A stretch of 64,000 bases of DNA, from the NCBI GenBank assembly GCA_910587195.1, contig CAJUKL010000005.1, positions 10,188 through 74,187 on the forward strand. The letters are read 5' to 3'. This document shows, one piece after another, positions 36,113-45,519 of the stretch. Below the pieces are notes generated by a model. The model was not told the origin of the DNA, searched no databases, and worked only from the letters and a program-made list of their open reading frames with translations. Positions within the stretch are counted from its first letter, which is position 1. Each line of letters opens with the position of its first letter. The stretch is from an uncultured Clostridia bacterium (lineage in GTDB: Bacteria > Bacillota > Clostridia > Lachnospirales > Anaerotignaceae). A program made the position numbers and the translations under genes.

Positions 36113-37150
36113 ATGGGGCTTGATTATAAGGATGCAGGCGTAGATGTAGAAGCAGGATACAAGTCTGTAAAACTAATAAAAGAACATGTAAAAAGTACAT
36201 TTCGTAAAGAGGTGTTAGGTGACATTGGTGGTTTTGGTGGCATGTTTTCGCTTGGAAGTCTGCAAATGAAAGAACCTGTACTTATTTCAGGAACAGATGG
36301 AGTGGGAACAAAATTAAAATTGGCTTTTATCCAAGACAAGCATACTACGGTTGGTATTGACTGTGTAGCCATGTGTGTAAATGACATTATTTGTAATGGA
36401 GCACAACCTTTATTCTTTTTGGATTACATTGCTTGTGGTAAAAATGTACCAGAAAGAATTGCTGAAATTGTAAGTGGTGTTGCAGAAGGTTGCCGACAAG
36501 CAGGTTGTGCTTTAATTGGCGGCGAAACAGCAGAAATGCCTGGTTTTTATGCAAAAAATGAATATGATATGGCTGGTTTTGCAGTGGGGGTTGTAGACAG
36601 AGAAAAAATAATTAATGGCGAAAATATTGTAGAAGGGGATGTTATTATTGGTTTACCTTCTAGTGGAATTCATAGTAATGGTTATTCTCTTGTTCGAAAA
36701 ATTTTTCGTCCTTCTGAAACAAGCTGCAAAGAATTTGTAACCTCTTTAAATGAAACTTTAGGGGAATCACTTTTAAAACCTACTAAAATTTATGTAAAAG
36801 AAATATTACAGTTAATTGAAAAAGTAGAAGTAAAAGGAATCAGTAATATTACTGGTGGCGGATTTATAGAAAACATTCCAAGATGTATTCCAAAAAATAA
36901 AAATCTTTGCGCTTACATAGAAGAAGGAACCTGGCCAGTATTACCCATCTTTGATTTAATGCAAAAAACGGGTGATATTAACAGAATGAATATGTATAAT
37001 ACATTTAACATGGGAATTGGTATGATTTGTGTTGTTGCAAAAGAAAATGCAGAAGCAGCTATTCATGCACTTCATGAAATGGGAGAAGAAGGTTATATCA
37101 TAGGAAAAATCATATCTAGTGAAAAAGAGGTAGAAATATGCTTAAGATAG
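36113..37150 (+). CDS. purM: Phosphoribosylformylglycinamidine cyclo-ligase PurM
   Basis: A 345-residue AIR synthetase, fifth step of IMP biosynthesis (FGAM plus ATP to AIR). Family segments: DYKDAGVDVEAGYKSV at the start, GGFGGMFSLG, SGTDGVGTKLKLA, GIDCVAMCVNDI, ALIGGETAEMPG and GIHSNGYSLVRK. Its end overlaps the purN start by 13 bases, indicating translational coupling. AAGGAGG precedes the ATG. First gene of purM-purN-purD. Confidence 0.97.
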   Translation: MGLDYKDAGVDVEAGYKSVKLIKEHVKSTFRKEVLGDIGGFGGMFSLGSLQMKEPVLISGTDGVGTKLKLAFIQDKHTTVGIDCVAMCVNDIICNGAQPLFFLDYIACGKNVPERIAEIVSGVAEGCRQAGCALIGGETAEMPGFYAKNEYDMAGFAVGVVDREKIINGENIVEGDVIIGLPSSGIHSNGYSLVRKIFRPSETSCKEFVTSLNETLGESLLKPTKIYVKEILQLIEKVEVKGISNITGGGFIENIPRCIPKNKNLCAYIEEGTWPVLPIFDLMQKTGDINRMNMYNTFNMGIGMICVVAKENAEAAIHALHEMGEEGYIIGKIISSEKEVEICLR

Positions 37151-37761
37151 GTATTTTAGTTTCTGGCGGCGGAACAAATTTTCAAGCAATTATAGATGCA
37201 ATCTCGTCTGGAAAATTAACAGATACAGAAATTGTAACAGTTGTTAGTTCCAATCCAAATGCTTATGCTTTAGAAAGAGCAAAAAAACATAATATCAATG
37301 CAATTTGTATTAGAAAAAAAGATTATGCAACAGATGTATTATATCAACAAGCATTGATTGACCATATGAAAGAAAAAGAAGTAGAGCTTGTAGTTATGGC
37401 TGGATTTATGGTTGTCATTGGCTCTTTATTTATCAAAGAATTTGAAAATAAAATTATAAATATTCATCCCTCTTTGATTCCTTCTTTTTGTGGAAATGGT
37501 TATTATGGTTTAAAAGTTCATGAGGCTGCTCTAAAAAAAGGTGTAAAAATAACAGGTGCAACTGTTCATTTTGTGACAGAAGAAACAGATGCAGGCCCTA
37601 TTATTATGCAAAAACCTGTTGCAGTTTTAGAAGGAGATACTCCAGAACAGCTACAAAAACGTGTAATGGAACAAGCAGAATGGGATATATTACCGAATTC
37701 TATCCAATTATTTGCACATCATCGGCTAAAAGTTATTGAAAATCATGTTAAAATATGTTAG
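37138..37761 (+). CDS. purN: Phosphoribosylglycinamide formyltransferase PurN
   Basis: A 207-residue folate-dependent GAR transformylase. It opens with VSGGGTNFQAIIDAI and has AGFMVVIG, the catalytic INIHPSLIPSFCG (Asn and His) and TGATVHFVTEETDAGPII (Asp). It uses 10-formyl-THF to make FGAR. It starts inside the end of purM. purD follows with AGGAGG 14 bases after its stop. In many Clostridia purH sits between purN and purD, but not here. Confidence 0.97.
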   Translation: MLKIGILVSGGGTNFQAIIDAISSGKLTDTEIVTVVSSNPNAYALERAKKHNINAICIRKKDYATDVLYQQALIDHMKEKEVELVVMAGFMVVIGSLFIKEFENKIINIHPSLIPSFCGNGYYGLKVHEAALKKGVKITGATVHFVTEETDAGPIIMQKPVAVLEGDTPEQLQKRVMEQAEWDILPNSIQLFAHHRLKVIENHVKIC

Positions 37762-37774
37762 GAGGAAAAGAAAA

Positions 37775-39040
37775 ATGAAAATTTTAGTTGTAGGCAGCGG
37801 TGGGAGAGAACACACGATTGTTTGGAAACTAAAACAAAGTCCTCTTGCGGATAAAATTTATTGTGCACCCGGAAATGCAGGCATCTCTGAATTAGCAGAA
37901 TGTGTTCCTATTGGTGCAATGGAGTTTGATAAGTTAATTTCTTTTGCAAAGGAAAATGCAATTGACTACACAGTCATTGGCATGGACGACCCTTTAGCTG
38001 GTGGTATTGTAGATGCTTTTGAAAAAGAAGGATTAAAAGTATTTGGCCCAAGACAAAATGCTGCCATATTAGAAAGTAGTAAGGCTTTTTCTAAAGATTT
38101 AATGAAAAAATATAATATTCCAACTGCATCTTATGAAGTCTTTGATGATTATGAAGCAGCAAAGGAATATTTACAAAAACAAAGTATGCCCATTGTATTA
38201 AAAGCAGATGGATTAGCTTTGGGGAAGGGCGTTTTGATTTGTAAAACATTAGAAGAAGCAGAACAGGCTCTAAAAGAAATGATGAAAGAACATAAATTTG
38301 GTTCTGCTGGAAACAAAATTGTAATAGAAGAATTTTTAGAAGGTCCAGAAGTTTCTATTTTATCATTCTGCGATGGAAAAACAATCATACCTATGGTAAG
38401 CGCCCAAGACCACAAAAGAGCATTTGATAATGACAAAGGGTTAAATACTGGTGGTATGGGTACATTTTCACCAAGTAAATTTTATACAGAAGAAATGGCA
38501 AAAAAATGTATGGAAACAATTTTTCAGCCAACAGTAGATGCTATGATAAAAGAAAATAGAAAATTTGTTGGTATTATTTATTTTGGTTTAATGTATACAA
38601 AAAATGGAATGAAAGTAATTGAATATAATGCACGATTTGGCGACCCCGAAACACAAGTAATACTACCAAGATTAAAGACGGATTTGTTGGAAATTATGTT
38701 AGCTTGTACAAATGGAACATTGGACGAAATTAACATTGAATGGTATGACAATGCAGCAGTTTGCGTTATATTAGCAAGTGGTGGTTATCCGGTTTCTTAT
38801 GAAAAAGGATATACAATTACAGGTTTAGAGGAAATTGCTAAAAAAGAGAATACTATAGTATTTCATTCTGGAACAGCCAAAAAAGATGGAAAATTTATAA
38901 CTTCTGGTGGACGTGTATTAGGAATTACTGGAATTGGAAATACTATTGAAGAAGCAATTCAAACAGCTTATGAAGGTGTCAAAATTGTAGATTTTGATAA
39001 AAAGCATTTTAGAACAGATATTGGAAAAAAGGAATATTAA
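37775..39040 (+). CDS. purD: Phosphoribosylamine-glycine ligase PurD
   Basis: A 421-residue ATP-grasp enzyme forming GAR from phosphoribosylamine, glycine and ATP. It starts at MKILVVGSGGREH, with AGGAGG upstream. The longer frame from 37736 lies in purN. It has GKGVLIC in the ATP-grasp lid, IVIEEFLEGPEVSILSFCDG, and the metal-binding YNARFGDPETQ near residue 290. Last gene of the purine cluster, followed by strong hairpins. Confidence 0.97.
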   Translation: MKILVVGSGGREHTIVWKLKQSPLADKIYCAPGNAGISELAECVPIGAMEFDKLISFAKENAIDYTVIGMDDPLAGGIVDAFEKEGLKVFGPRQNAAILESSKAFSKDLMKKYNIPTASYEVFDDYEAAKEYLQKQSMPIVLKADGLALGKGVLICKTLEEAEQALKEMMKEHKFGSAGNKIVIEEFLEGPEVSILSFCDGKTIIPMVSAQDHKRAFDNDKGLNTGGMGTFSPSKFYTEEMAKKCMETIFQPTVDAMIKENRKFVGIIYFGLMYTKNGMKVIEYNARFGDPETQVILPRLKTDLLEIMLACTNGTLDEINIEWYDNAAVCVILASGGYPVSYEKGYTITGLEEIAKKENTIVFHSGTAKKDGKFITSGGRVLGITGIGNTIEEAIQTAYEGVKIVDFDKKHFRTDIGKKEY

Positions 39041-39046
39041 AAAGAC

Positions 39047-39082
39047 AAAAACACGTATATAGAAATTATATACGTGTTTTTT
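39047..39082 (+). terminator. Intrinsic terminator after purD
   Basis: A stem AAAACACGTATAT/ATATACGTGTTTT with TTTTTT at its 3' end. Confidence 0.92.
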
Positions 39083-39088
39083 ATTTTC

Positions 39089-39136
39089 CCCATATAAAGT
39101 TTCGCAAAAGTTATGTTTTGCGAAACTTTATATGGG
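39089..39136. repeat. Perfect 21-bp inverted repeat
   Basis: Arms 39089-39109 and 39116-39136 (left arm CCCATATAAAGTTTCGCAAAA without its last base, right arm exact complement) flank a 6-base loop GTTATG. A T-run follows on the plus strand. A second small hairpin (AGGGGA/TCCCCT, 39146-39161) lies next to it. Either terminators for the convergent purD and HD genes or a small insertion-type dyad. Confidence 0.85.
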
Positions 39137-39165
39137 CTTTTTTATAGGGGATTTCTCCCCTACTT

Positions 39166-39762
39166 TTACTTTTTTAAATAACCCAACTCTACAGCCTTAT
39201 CTAACAAATTCTTTAAGTAGTTTGCAATTTCTCTTGCTCCAGATAATGTTTTTTCATTTCTTTTTAACACCTGCTGTTGAGAAACATTATTTTCTATCCA
39301 CAGTTTTCCATTTGTTTTAAAGTTTAGCATAATTGGCTGTAATCTATCTAATATATTAGCAAAAACAGCTTCTTTTGTTTGTCCTTCCTCAAATTCATAC
39401 CATAAGTCTTTATATTCCTGTGCTTGGTCACTTGGTAAAATATGATAAATACGTTCAGCTGCTTTCTGTTCTCTTTCTGCTTTATCCTCATTTGCTTTTT
39501 CATCATAGCAGAAAGTATCCCCTGCATCAATTTCTACAACATCATGCATAAGCACCATTTTAATAACTTTTAATAAATCTACATCTTCATAGTACTCATT
39601 TAAAACAACTGCCATAATTGCAATATGCCAAGAATGCTCCGCATCATTTTCTTTTCTAGTAGCATCTGATAAATAAGTTTGTCTTATAATACTTTTAATC
39701 TTATCTAGTTCTAAAATAAATTGCATTTGTTTTTCTAATCGTGTTTCTTTTTGTTCATCCAT
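39166..39762 (-). CDS. HD-domain hydrolase (HDDC2/YfbR-like)
   Basis: A 198-residue metal-dependent phosphohydrolase. HD signature residues are visible: DAEHSWHIAIMA (His, His) and VLMHDVVEIDAGDT (HD pair), with a further Asp downstream. Family members act as 5'-deoxynucleotidases. The exact substrate is not decidable. It is convergent to purD across a set of hairpins. Start ATG 39762, with an AAAGGAAC site nearby. Single gene. Confidence 0.9.
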   Translation of the reverse strand: MDEQKETRLEKQMQFILELDKIKSIIRQTYLSDATRKENDAEHSWHIAIMAVVLNEYYEDVDLLKVIKMVLMHDVVEIDAGDTFCYDEKANEDKAEREQKAAERIYHILPSDQAQEYKDLWYEFEEGQTKEAVFANILDRLQPIMLNFKTNGKLWIENNVSQQQVLKRNEKTLSGAREIANYLKNLLDKAVELGYLKK

Positions 39763-39866
39763 ATACCTTTTTGTTCCTTTCTTAAGAAATAATACCCTCT
39801 ATTGATAAATAATTTAAAGTATATTATAATGGGTTTATCAAAATATAACAAGGAGGTTTTTTTGCA

Positions 39867-41147
39867 TTGAATCGTAAATTAAAACAATTTTTCTGTATTT
39901 TTTCTATTATTTTTTCATTAAGCGCAATTTCTATTTATGCTCATAATGATACTATTTCTGTAGAAATCAATGGAACACATTTAGAAATGAGCCAAGCCCC
40001 TAGGATAATAGAAAATAGTACCTTAGTTCCTCTACGTGACATTAGTGATGCTTTAGATGTTACAATTGATTGGAATGGTGATACAAAAACCATTGCTGTA
40101 TATGGTGTAGATGCTACCTATACTTTAGAAATTGATAATCGAACTGTTTTATCCAAAAATGGTACATCAACTTTAGACACTGCTCCTCGTATCATAGAAA
40201 ATAAAACTTTTGTGCCACTTCGTTTTATTGCTGAAAGTATGGGAGCTGATGTTGTATGGAATGATGCTTCTAAAACTGTTTCTATTACAACAAATGAAAC
40301 TGTCGAAAGAATAGAATTAACTTTAGGAAATAAAAAAGTTTATACCGGAGAAAGTATTTCTAACTTAAAAAAAGATTTTGGAGAACCAAATCGTATTGAA
40401 AAAAGTATTCATAACTTAAACTGGTATATTTATAATCATGATTATACTCAATTTATTATGGTAGCTGTAAAAGATAATATGGTAGTGGGTTATTATACAA
40501 ATACAAAGGGCTTTGTATTAAATGACAATATCTACTATGATGCAATTTATCAAGGCGAAAATGATGATGAACAAATTATATTTTATAAAGATACTAATAA
40601 TGAAGACAAAATATATGCTGTTTTAGTTACACTCCTCCCCTATCAAGATGATAGTGATGAAAATGAAGACGATTCTCAAACATTTTTAGATGTACAATCA
40701 AAAGAAAATTTTGATATTTTGAATACCTTCCGAACAAATTATGGAATACCAATTTTAGAATGGGATAACTTATTAGCAGAATCTGCAAATGCACATTGCA
40801 TTGATATGGCAGAAAACGGATATTTTGCACATAATTCTTTAGATGGCAGAACACACAAAGATAGAATATTAGCAACTGGTATACAAGATACGATTGCTTG
40901 GGGAGAAAATATTGTAGCTGGACGTGGATTAGCAGTAGATACCTTTGACTTATGGGTAAATTCTGCTGGTCATCGTATCAATATGCTAAGAAAAAGTTTT
41001 ACACATGTTGGAATTGCTTCTGTATATAAAGATGGTTCTGTATATACTTATTATTCTGGTCAAAACTTTGTAGAAAAAAATGCACAAAAAGCAAAAGAAG
41101 TAAAAGAAATGGATGAAAAACATACAGCAGTAATTCGAGTTCAATAA
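39867..41147 (+). CDS. Secreted CAP-domain protein with copper amine oxidase-like N-terminal domain
   Basis: A 426-residue exported protein starting at TTG 39867, with AGGAGG at 39851-39856 and no suitable ATG. It has a signal peptide at residues 1-26. A PF07833-type domain (about 30-140) has STLVPLRDISDALDV and KTFVPLRFIAESMGAD. A middle beta region covers about 145-240. A CAP/SCP domain (about 275-405) has NTFRTNYGIPILEWDN, ANAHCIDMA, GENIVAG and SAGHRINML, as in YkwD-type proteins. Likely a cell-envelope protein. CAP proteins of this kind are common in spore-forming Clostridia but their activity is unclear. Confidence 0.92.
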   Translation: MNRKLKQFFCIFSIIFSLSAISIYAHNDTISVEINGTHLEMSQAPRIIENSTLVPLRDISDALDVTIDWNGDTKTIAVYGVDATYTLEIDNRTVLSKNGTSTLDTAPRIIENKTFVPLRFIAESMGADVVWNDASKTVSITTNETVERIELTLGNKKVYTGESISNLKKDFGEPNRIEKSIHNLNWYIYNHDYTQFIMVAVKDNMVVGYYTNTKGFVLNDNIYYDAIYQGENDDEQIIFYKDTNNEDKIYAVLVTLLPYQDDSDENEDDSQTFLDVQSKENFDILNTFRTNYGIPILEWDNLLAESANAHCIDMAENGYFAHNSLDGRTHKDRILATGIQDTIAWGENIVAGRGLAVDTFDLWVNSAGHRINMLRKSFTHVGIASVYKDGSVYTYYSGQNFVEKNAQKAKEVKEMDEKHTAVIRVQ

Positions 41148-41149
41148 TA

Positions 41150-41190
41150 CAGAAAAAGGTTACATAATATTATTATGTAACCTTTTTCTG
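41150..41190. terminator. Bidirectional intrinsic terminator
   Basis: A 20-bp inverted repeat AGAAAAAGGTTACATAATA/TATTATGTAACCTTTTTCT with almost no loop serves the convergent CAP and TatD genes. Confidence 0.93.
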
Positions 41191-41976
41191 TTAAATCTGA
41201 AAAAATGTTTTTGTATTCTTTGTTACTATTTCTGCTACTTCATTTTCATCTTTTTTTAGACACTTCGAAATTGTTTTTAAAATGTGCCTTAAATAAGCTG
41301 GTTCATTTCTTCTACTACTAACTTTTAAATCTCTTGGAATTAAAAATGGTGCATCTGTTTCAATCATCAATTTATCTAATGGTATCATTTTAATCAATGT
41401 CTTTAAATGTTGCCCTCTCCTTTCATCACAAATCCAGCCTGTAATGCCAATAAAGCAACCCATTCTCAAATAATTTTGCAATTCTGTACCATTTCCTGTA
41501 AAACAATGTACAACAGAACGATTACAAATTTCCTTATGCTCCATCATTATTTTTTTAAAATCTGTAAAAGCAGCCCTTTCATGTAAAAATAAAGGCATAT
41601 TTAATTCTTCTGCTAATACAATTTGTTCTTCAAACCACTTTTTTTGTACATCTCTTGGAGAAAAATCTCTATCATAATCTAAACCACATTCTCCAATCGC
41701 GCATACTTGTGTTTTTTTTGCTAACTTCCGCAGTTCTGGTATTGTATTTTTATCACATATTTTTGCGTCATGAGGATGCACACCTGCCGTACAATAAAGT
41801 TTTCCTGGATATTTTTCTGCAAAACTTGCTGCTTTCTTACTATCATTCAGATGCACACCAGTAATGATTAAAGGAACAACATTTTCTTCTTCTGCCCTTT
41901 TCATTACTCCTTCTCTATCAATATCAAATTGTTTATTCATTAAGTTTAAACCAATATCAATAATCTGACTTTTCAT
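41191..41976 (-). CDS. TatD-family metal-dependent DNase
   Basis: A 261-residue amidohydrolase-fold nuclease. Metal ligands: TAGVHPHDA, AIGECGLDYDRDF, LFLHERAAF, VVHCFTGNG and METDAPFL. The N terminus IDIGLNLMN lacks the classical HxH pair seen in most TatD proteins (IDTHCHL), which is unusual and could affect activity. The family is linked to DNA repair. It lies just downstream of the pyruvate carboxylase gene on the same strand with a 16-base gap, so the two may be cotranscribed. Confidence 0.88.
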   Translation of the reverse strand: MKSQIIDIGLNLMNKQFDIDREGVMKRAEEENVVPLIITGVHLNDSKKAASFAEKYPGKLYCTAGVHPHDAKICDKNTIPELRKLAKKTQVCAIGECGLDYDRDFSPRDVQKKWFEEQIVLAEELNMPLFLHERAAFTDFKKIMMEHKEICNRSVVHCFTGNGTELQNYLRMGCFIGITGWICDERRGQHLKTLIKMIPLDKLMIETDAPFLIPRDLKVSSRRNEPAYLRHILKTISKCLKKDENEVAEIVTKNTKTFFQI

Positions 41977-41991
41977 AAAACATACCTTTCT

Positions 41992-44900
41992 TTATTTTTC
42001 ATCTTCTTCTAATACAAAAGAAATGAGCAGTTCTTCCTGACTTACTTTTTCTCCTTCTTTAATATAAATTTTATCTACAACACCATCTACTTTAGACAAG
42101 ACAGATGTTTCCATTTTCATAGCTTCTACTGTCATCAATACCATATTCCTGCTTACAATATCCCCTTCTTTTACAAAGATTTTGCCAACAGTACCCGGTA
42201 TTGTAGAACCTAAATGACAAGGATTATTTTTATCAGCTTTTAAGATTCGGTTGGTATTTACTTCCAAGTTTTTATCTTGTATTTTTACTTCTCTCATAAC
42301 ACCATTAATTTCAAAGGTTAAAGAACGCATGCCTTCTTCATTTGCTTCAGAAGCATCAACATATTTAATCAATAAATCTTTTCCTTCTCCAATATTGATA
42401 CTTGTTTCTTCCCCTTTTGCTAAACCATAAAAGAAAATATGACTTTCTAACTGAGAAACATCGTTATAATATTCTTGATAATCACAATAGTCATCATACA
42501 CTTTTGGATACAGAGCATAACTAATTACATTTTTATCTGTAATATGCTTCATAGCATAGGACTGTGTTAAATGATTTTTAATAGCATCAAAATCTTCTGG
42601 TGGCAATAATTTTCCGGGACGTTCTGAAATTGCTTCTTTTCCTTTTAATACAATTTTTTGTAATTCTTTTGGGAAACCACCATCTGGTTGACCAATATTG
42701 CCAGAAAAATATCCTACAATGGAATCTGGATAAGATAGGTCTTTTCCTTCTATTAAAATATTATCTTTATTTAATCCATTTTTGGACATAAATATTGCCA
42801 TATCTCCTACCACTTTAGAAGAAGGTGTTACTTTTACAATATTTCCAAGTAAATCATTCGCTTGTTTATAAAGATTTTTGATTTCCTCAAAATTATCTCC
42901 AGAACCCATGGATTTTACTTGCGCCAATAAATTGGAATATTGTCCGCCAGGAATTTCATACTTGTAAATCTCTGTGTTTGGTGTATTCATTTCACTTTCA
43001 AAGCCTTTATATACTTGTCTTACACCAGCATAATATCGACTTAACTCGTTCAATTCATCAATGTCTAAACCAGTATCTCTTTGTGTACCACGTAATGCTT
43101 CTACTACTGCATTCATAGAAGGCTGACTTGTTAAAGAACTCATGGATTGTATTGCAAGGTCAACCATATTTACGCCTGCCTCGGCTGCCATAAGCACTGT
43201 ACTAACACCATTTCCTGTGGTATCATGTGTGTGTAAATGCAATGGAATTTTTAACTCAGATTTCAAAACAGTAAATAATTCTTTTGCTGCATATGGTTTT
43301 AACAAACCTGCCATATCTTTAATGGCAAAAACATGACAACCCATGTCCTGCAATTCTTTTGCCTTTTTCAAATAATAATCAATCGTATATTTCTTTTCTT
43401 TTGGGTCTAAAATATCCCCTGTATAACAAATAGCACCCTCTACAATTTTTCCTGTTTTCAATGCTTCTTCAATTGGCATTTTCATGTTTTCAATCCAATT
43501 TAAACTATCAAAAACTCTAAAAACATCAATTCCTGTTTCTGCAGAAATTTGAATAAATTTCTGTACTACATTATCAGGATAATTTGCATATCCAACAGCA
43601 TTAGAAGCTCTTAAAAGCATTTGTATCAATGTATTAGGCATATGTTTTCGCAAAGATTCCAAGCGAACCCAAGGAGATTCTTTCAAAAAGCGATAAGCAA
43701 CATCAAATGTTGCACCACCCCATGCTTCTACAGAAAAAGCATTTGCCATTGCTTTATTGGTAGCAGATGCTGCTTTGATAAGGTCTGTGGTTCTAAAGCG
43801 AGTTGCAACCAAGGACTGATGCGCATCTCTCATGGTACTATCTGTAATAAATAATCTTTTTTCCTTCATTAATTGCTGAGTATATTCTTTTGCACCTAAT
43901 CTTAAAAAGTGATCCCTTGCGCCAACAATCTTTTCATTGGTTCCAAATGTAGGGATAGGAATTGGTTCCAGTTCTGGTTTTTTTCCATGCGTTTCATTGA
44001 CAATTTGATTTCCTATAAATTCTGCAATCTTAGTTGCTCTATCTTGTCCCAATGTAATTTTAAATAATTCTGGCGTTTGTTCGATAAAAGTTGTAGTACA
44101 TTTTCCTTCAATAAATGTTTTACTTTGCAGCACATTGATTAAAAAAGGAATATTTGTTTTAATTCCTCTGATTCTTGTTTCTTTTAATGCTCTTACAGCT
44201 TTTTTAGTTGCTTTTTGAAAATCTCTATCATAAGCAATTACTTTTACCAATAAACTATCATAATAAGGTGTAATCTCACCACCTGTGTAAGCAGTACCGC
44301 CATCTAATCGAATGCCATTACCAGCCGCGGAACGATAAACGGAAATTTTTCCAGTATCAGGCAAGAAGTTATTTGCTGGATCCTCTGTTGTAATTCTCAT
44401 TTGTATAGCATGTCCATTACAATGGATAGATTCTTGAGAAGGAATATTGATTTCTGGGGAATTTAATGGATAACCTTCTTCAATTAAAATTTGAGCTTGT
44501 ACAATATCAATGCCAGTAATTTCTTCTGTAACAGTATGCTCTACTTGAATACGGGGATTCATTTCAATAAAATAGTAATTTTCATCTGCATCTACTAAAA
44601 ATTCCAAGGTACCTGCATTTTTATATCCTACATGTTTTGCAATTCGGATAGCATCTGCAAATATTTTTTCTCTTGTTTCCATACTAACAGTAGAAGCTGG
44701 GGCATACTCTACTACTTTTTGATGTCTTCTTTGCACAGAACAATCTCTATCAAAAAGATGTACTACATTTCCATATTTATCACCTAATACTTGCACTTCT
44801 ATATGCTTTGGATTTCTTAAATATTTTTCAATAAATATTTTATCATCTCCAAAAGCCTTTTTAGCTTCATTTCTTGCTTCTTCAAATTCTTTTGGCATTT

Positions 44901-45450
44901 CTTCTGCACTATTGACAATACGCATACCACGTCCGCCACCACCATTAGAAGCCTTTAACATGACAGGATAACCTACTTTTTCCGCAATTTCCATCACTTC
45001 TTTTTCAGATTTTACTGCATGGTCAACACCGGGAATAATTGGAACATTGCACTTAATTGCAATCTGTTTAGAAGAAATTTTATCTCCCATTGCATACATC
45101 ACTTCTTTATCTGGCCCTATAAAAGCAATTCCTTCCTTTTCACAGGCTTTTACAAACTCTGGATTTTCCGATAAAAAACCATATCCGGGATGAATAGCAT
45201 CTGCCCCCTTTGCTTTCGCAATACGAATAATTTCCTTCATATCTAAATAAGCATCAATAGGTCCTTTTTCTTTGTTCAACATATAGGCTTCATCTGTCTT
45301 TGTTCGGAATAAAGAATATTTATCCTCTTTAGAAAAAATTCCTATTGTTTGAATTCCAAGCTCATTCAATGCTCTATAAACACGAATGGCAATTTCACCT
45401 CTGTTTGCTACAAGTACCTTTCTAAACTTGTTAATTTTTACTTCTTGCAC
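41992..45450 (-). CDS. pyc: Pyruvate carboxylase
   Basis: A 1152-residue single-chain enzyme that makes oxaloacetate from pyruvate, bicarbonate and ATP. The biotin carboxylase domain is residues 1-455 (KVLVANRGEIAIRV, GGGGRGMR, FIEMNPRIQVEHTVTEEITG). The carboxyltransferase domain is about 530-810 (TDSTMRDAHQSLVATR, zinc-site HLHTHDTTGNG), followed by the PC-type central region. The biotinyl domain at the C terminus has the target lysine in VEAMKMET. ATG 45450 has AGGAGGATT upstream. It supplies C4 acids for anaplerosis and the pathway shared with malic enzyme. Confidence 0.97.
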   Translation of the reverse strand: MQEVKINKFRKVLVANRGEIAIRVYRALNELGIQTIGIFSKEDKYSLFRTKTDEAYMLNKEKGPIDAYLDMKEIIRIAKAKGADAIHPGYGFLSENPEFVKACEKEGIAFIGPDKEVMYAMGDKISSKQIAIKCNVPIIPGVDHAVKSEKEVMEIAEKVGYPVMLKASNGGGGRGMRIVNSAEEMPKEFEEARNEAKKAFGDDKIFIEKYLRNPKHIEVQVLGDKYGNVVHLFDRDCSVQRRHQKVVEYAPASTVSMETREKIFADAIRIAKHVGYKNAGTLEFLVDADENYYFIEMNPRIQVEHTVTEEITGIDIVQAQILIEEGYPLNSPEINIPSQESIHCNGHAIQMRITTEDPANNFLPDTGKISVYRSAAGNGIRLDGGTAYTGGEITPYYDSLLVKVIAYDRDFQKATKKAVRALKETRIRGIKTNIPFLINVLQSKTFIEGKCTTTFIEQTPELFKITLGQDRATKIAEFIGNQIVNETHGKKPELEPIPIPTFGTNEKIVGARDHFLRLGAKEYTQQLMKEKRLFITDSTMRDAHQSLVATRFRTTDLIKAASATNKAMANAFSVEAWGGATFDVAYRFLKESPWVRLESLRKHMPNTLIQMLLRASNAVGYANYPDNVVQKFIQISAETGIDVFRVFDSLNWIENMKMPIEEALKTGKIVEGAICYTGDILDPKEKKYTIDYYLKKAKELQDMGCHVFAIKDMAGLLKPYAAKELFTVLKSELKIPLHLHTHDTTGNGVSTVLMAAEAGVNMVDLAIQSMSSLTSQPSMNAVVEALRGTQRDTGLDIDELNELSRYYAGVRQVYKGFESEMNTPNTEIYKYEIPGGQYSNLLAQVKSMGSGDNFEEIKNLYKQANDLLGNIVKVTPSSKVVGDMAIFMSKNGLNKDNILIEGKDLSYPDSIVGYFSGNIGQPDGGFPKELQKIVLKGKEAISERPGKLLPPEDFDAIKNHLTQSYAMKHITDKNVISYALYPKVYDDYCDYQEYYNDVSQLESHIFFYGLAKGEETSINIGEGKDLLIKYVDASEANEEGMRSLTFEINGVMREVKIQDKNLEVNTNRILKADKNNPCHLGSTIPGTVGKIFVKEGDIVSRNMVLMTVEAMKMETSVLSKVDGVVDKIYIKEGEKVSQEELLISFVLEEDEK

Positions 45451-45519
45451 AGTAATCCTCCTTTATTTTTTCGATTATCATATTATAATATAATTTCTGT
45501 TATTCGTAAACTATCAATT

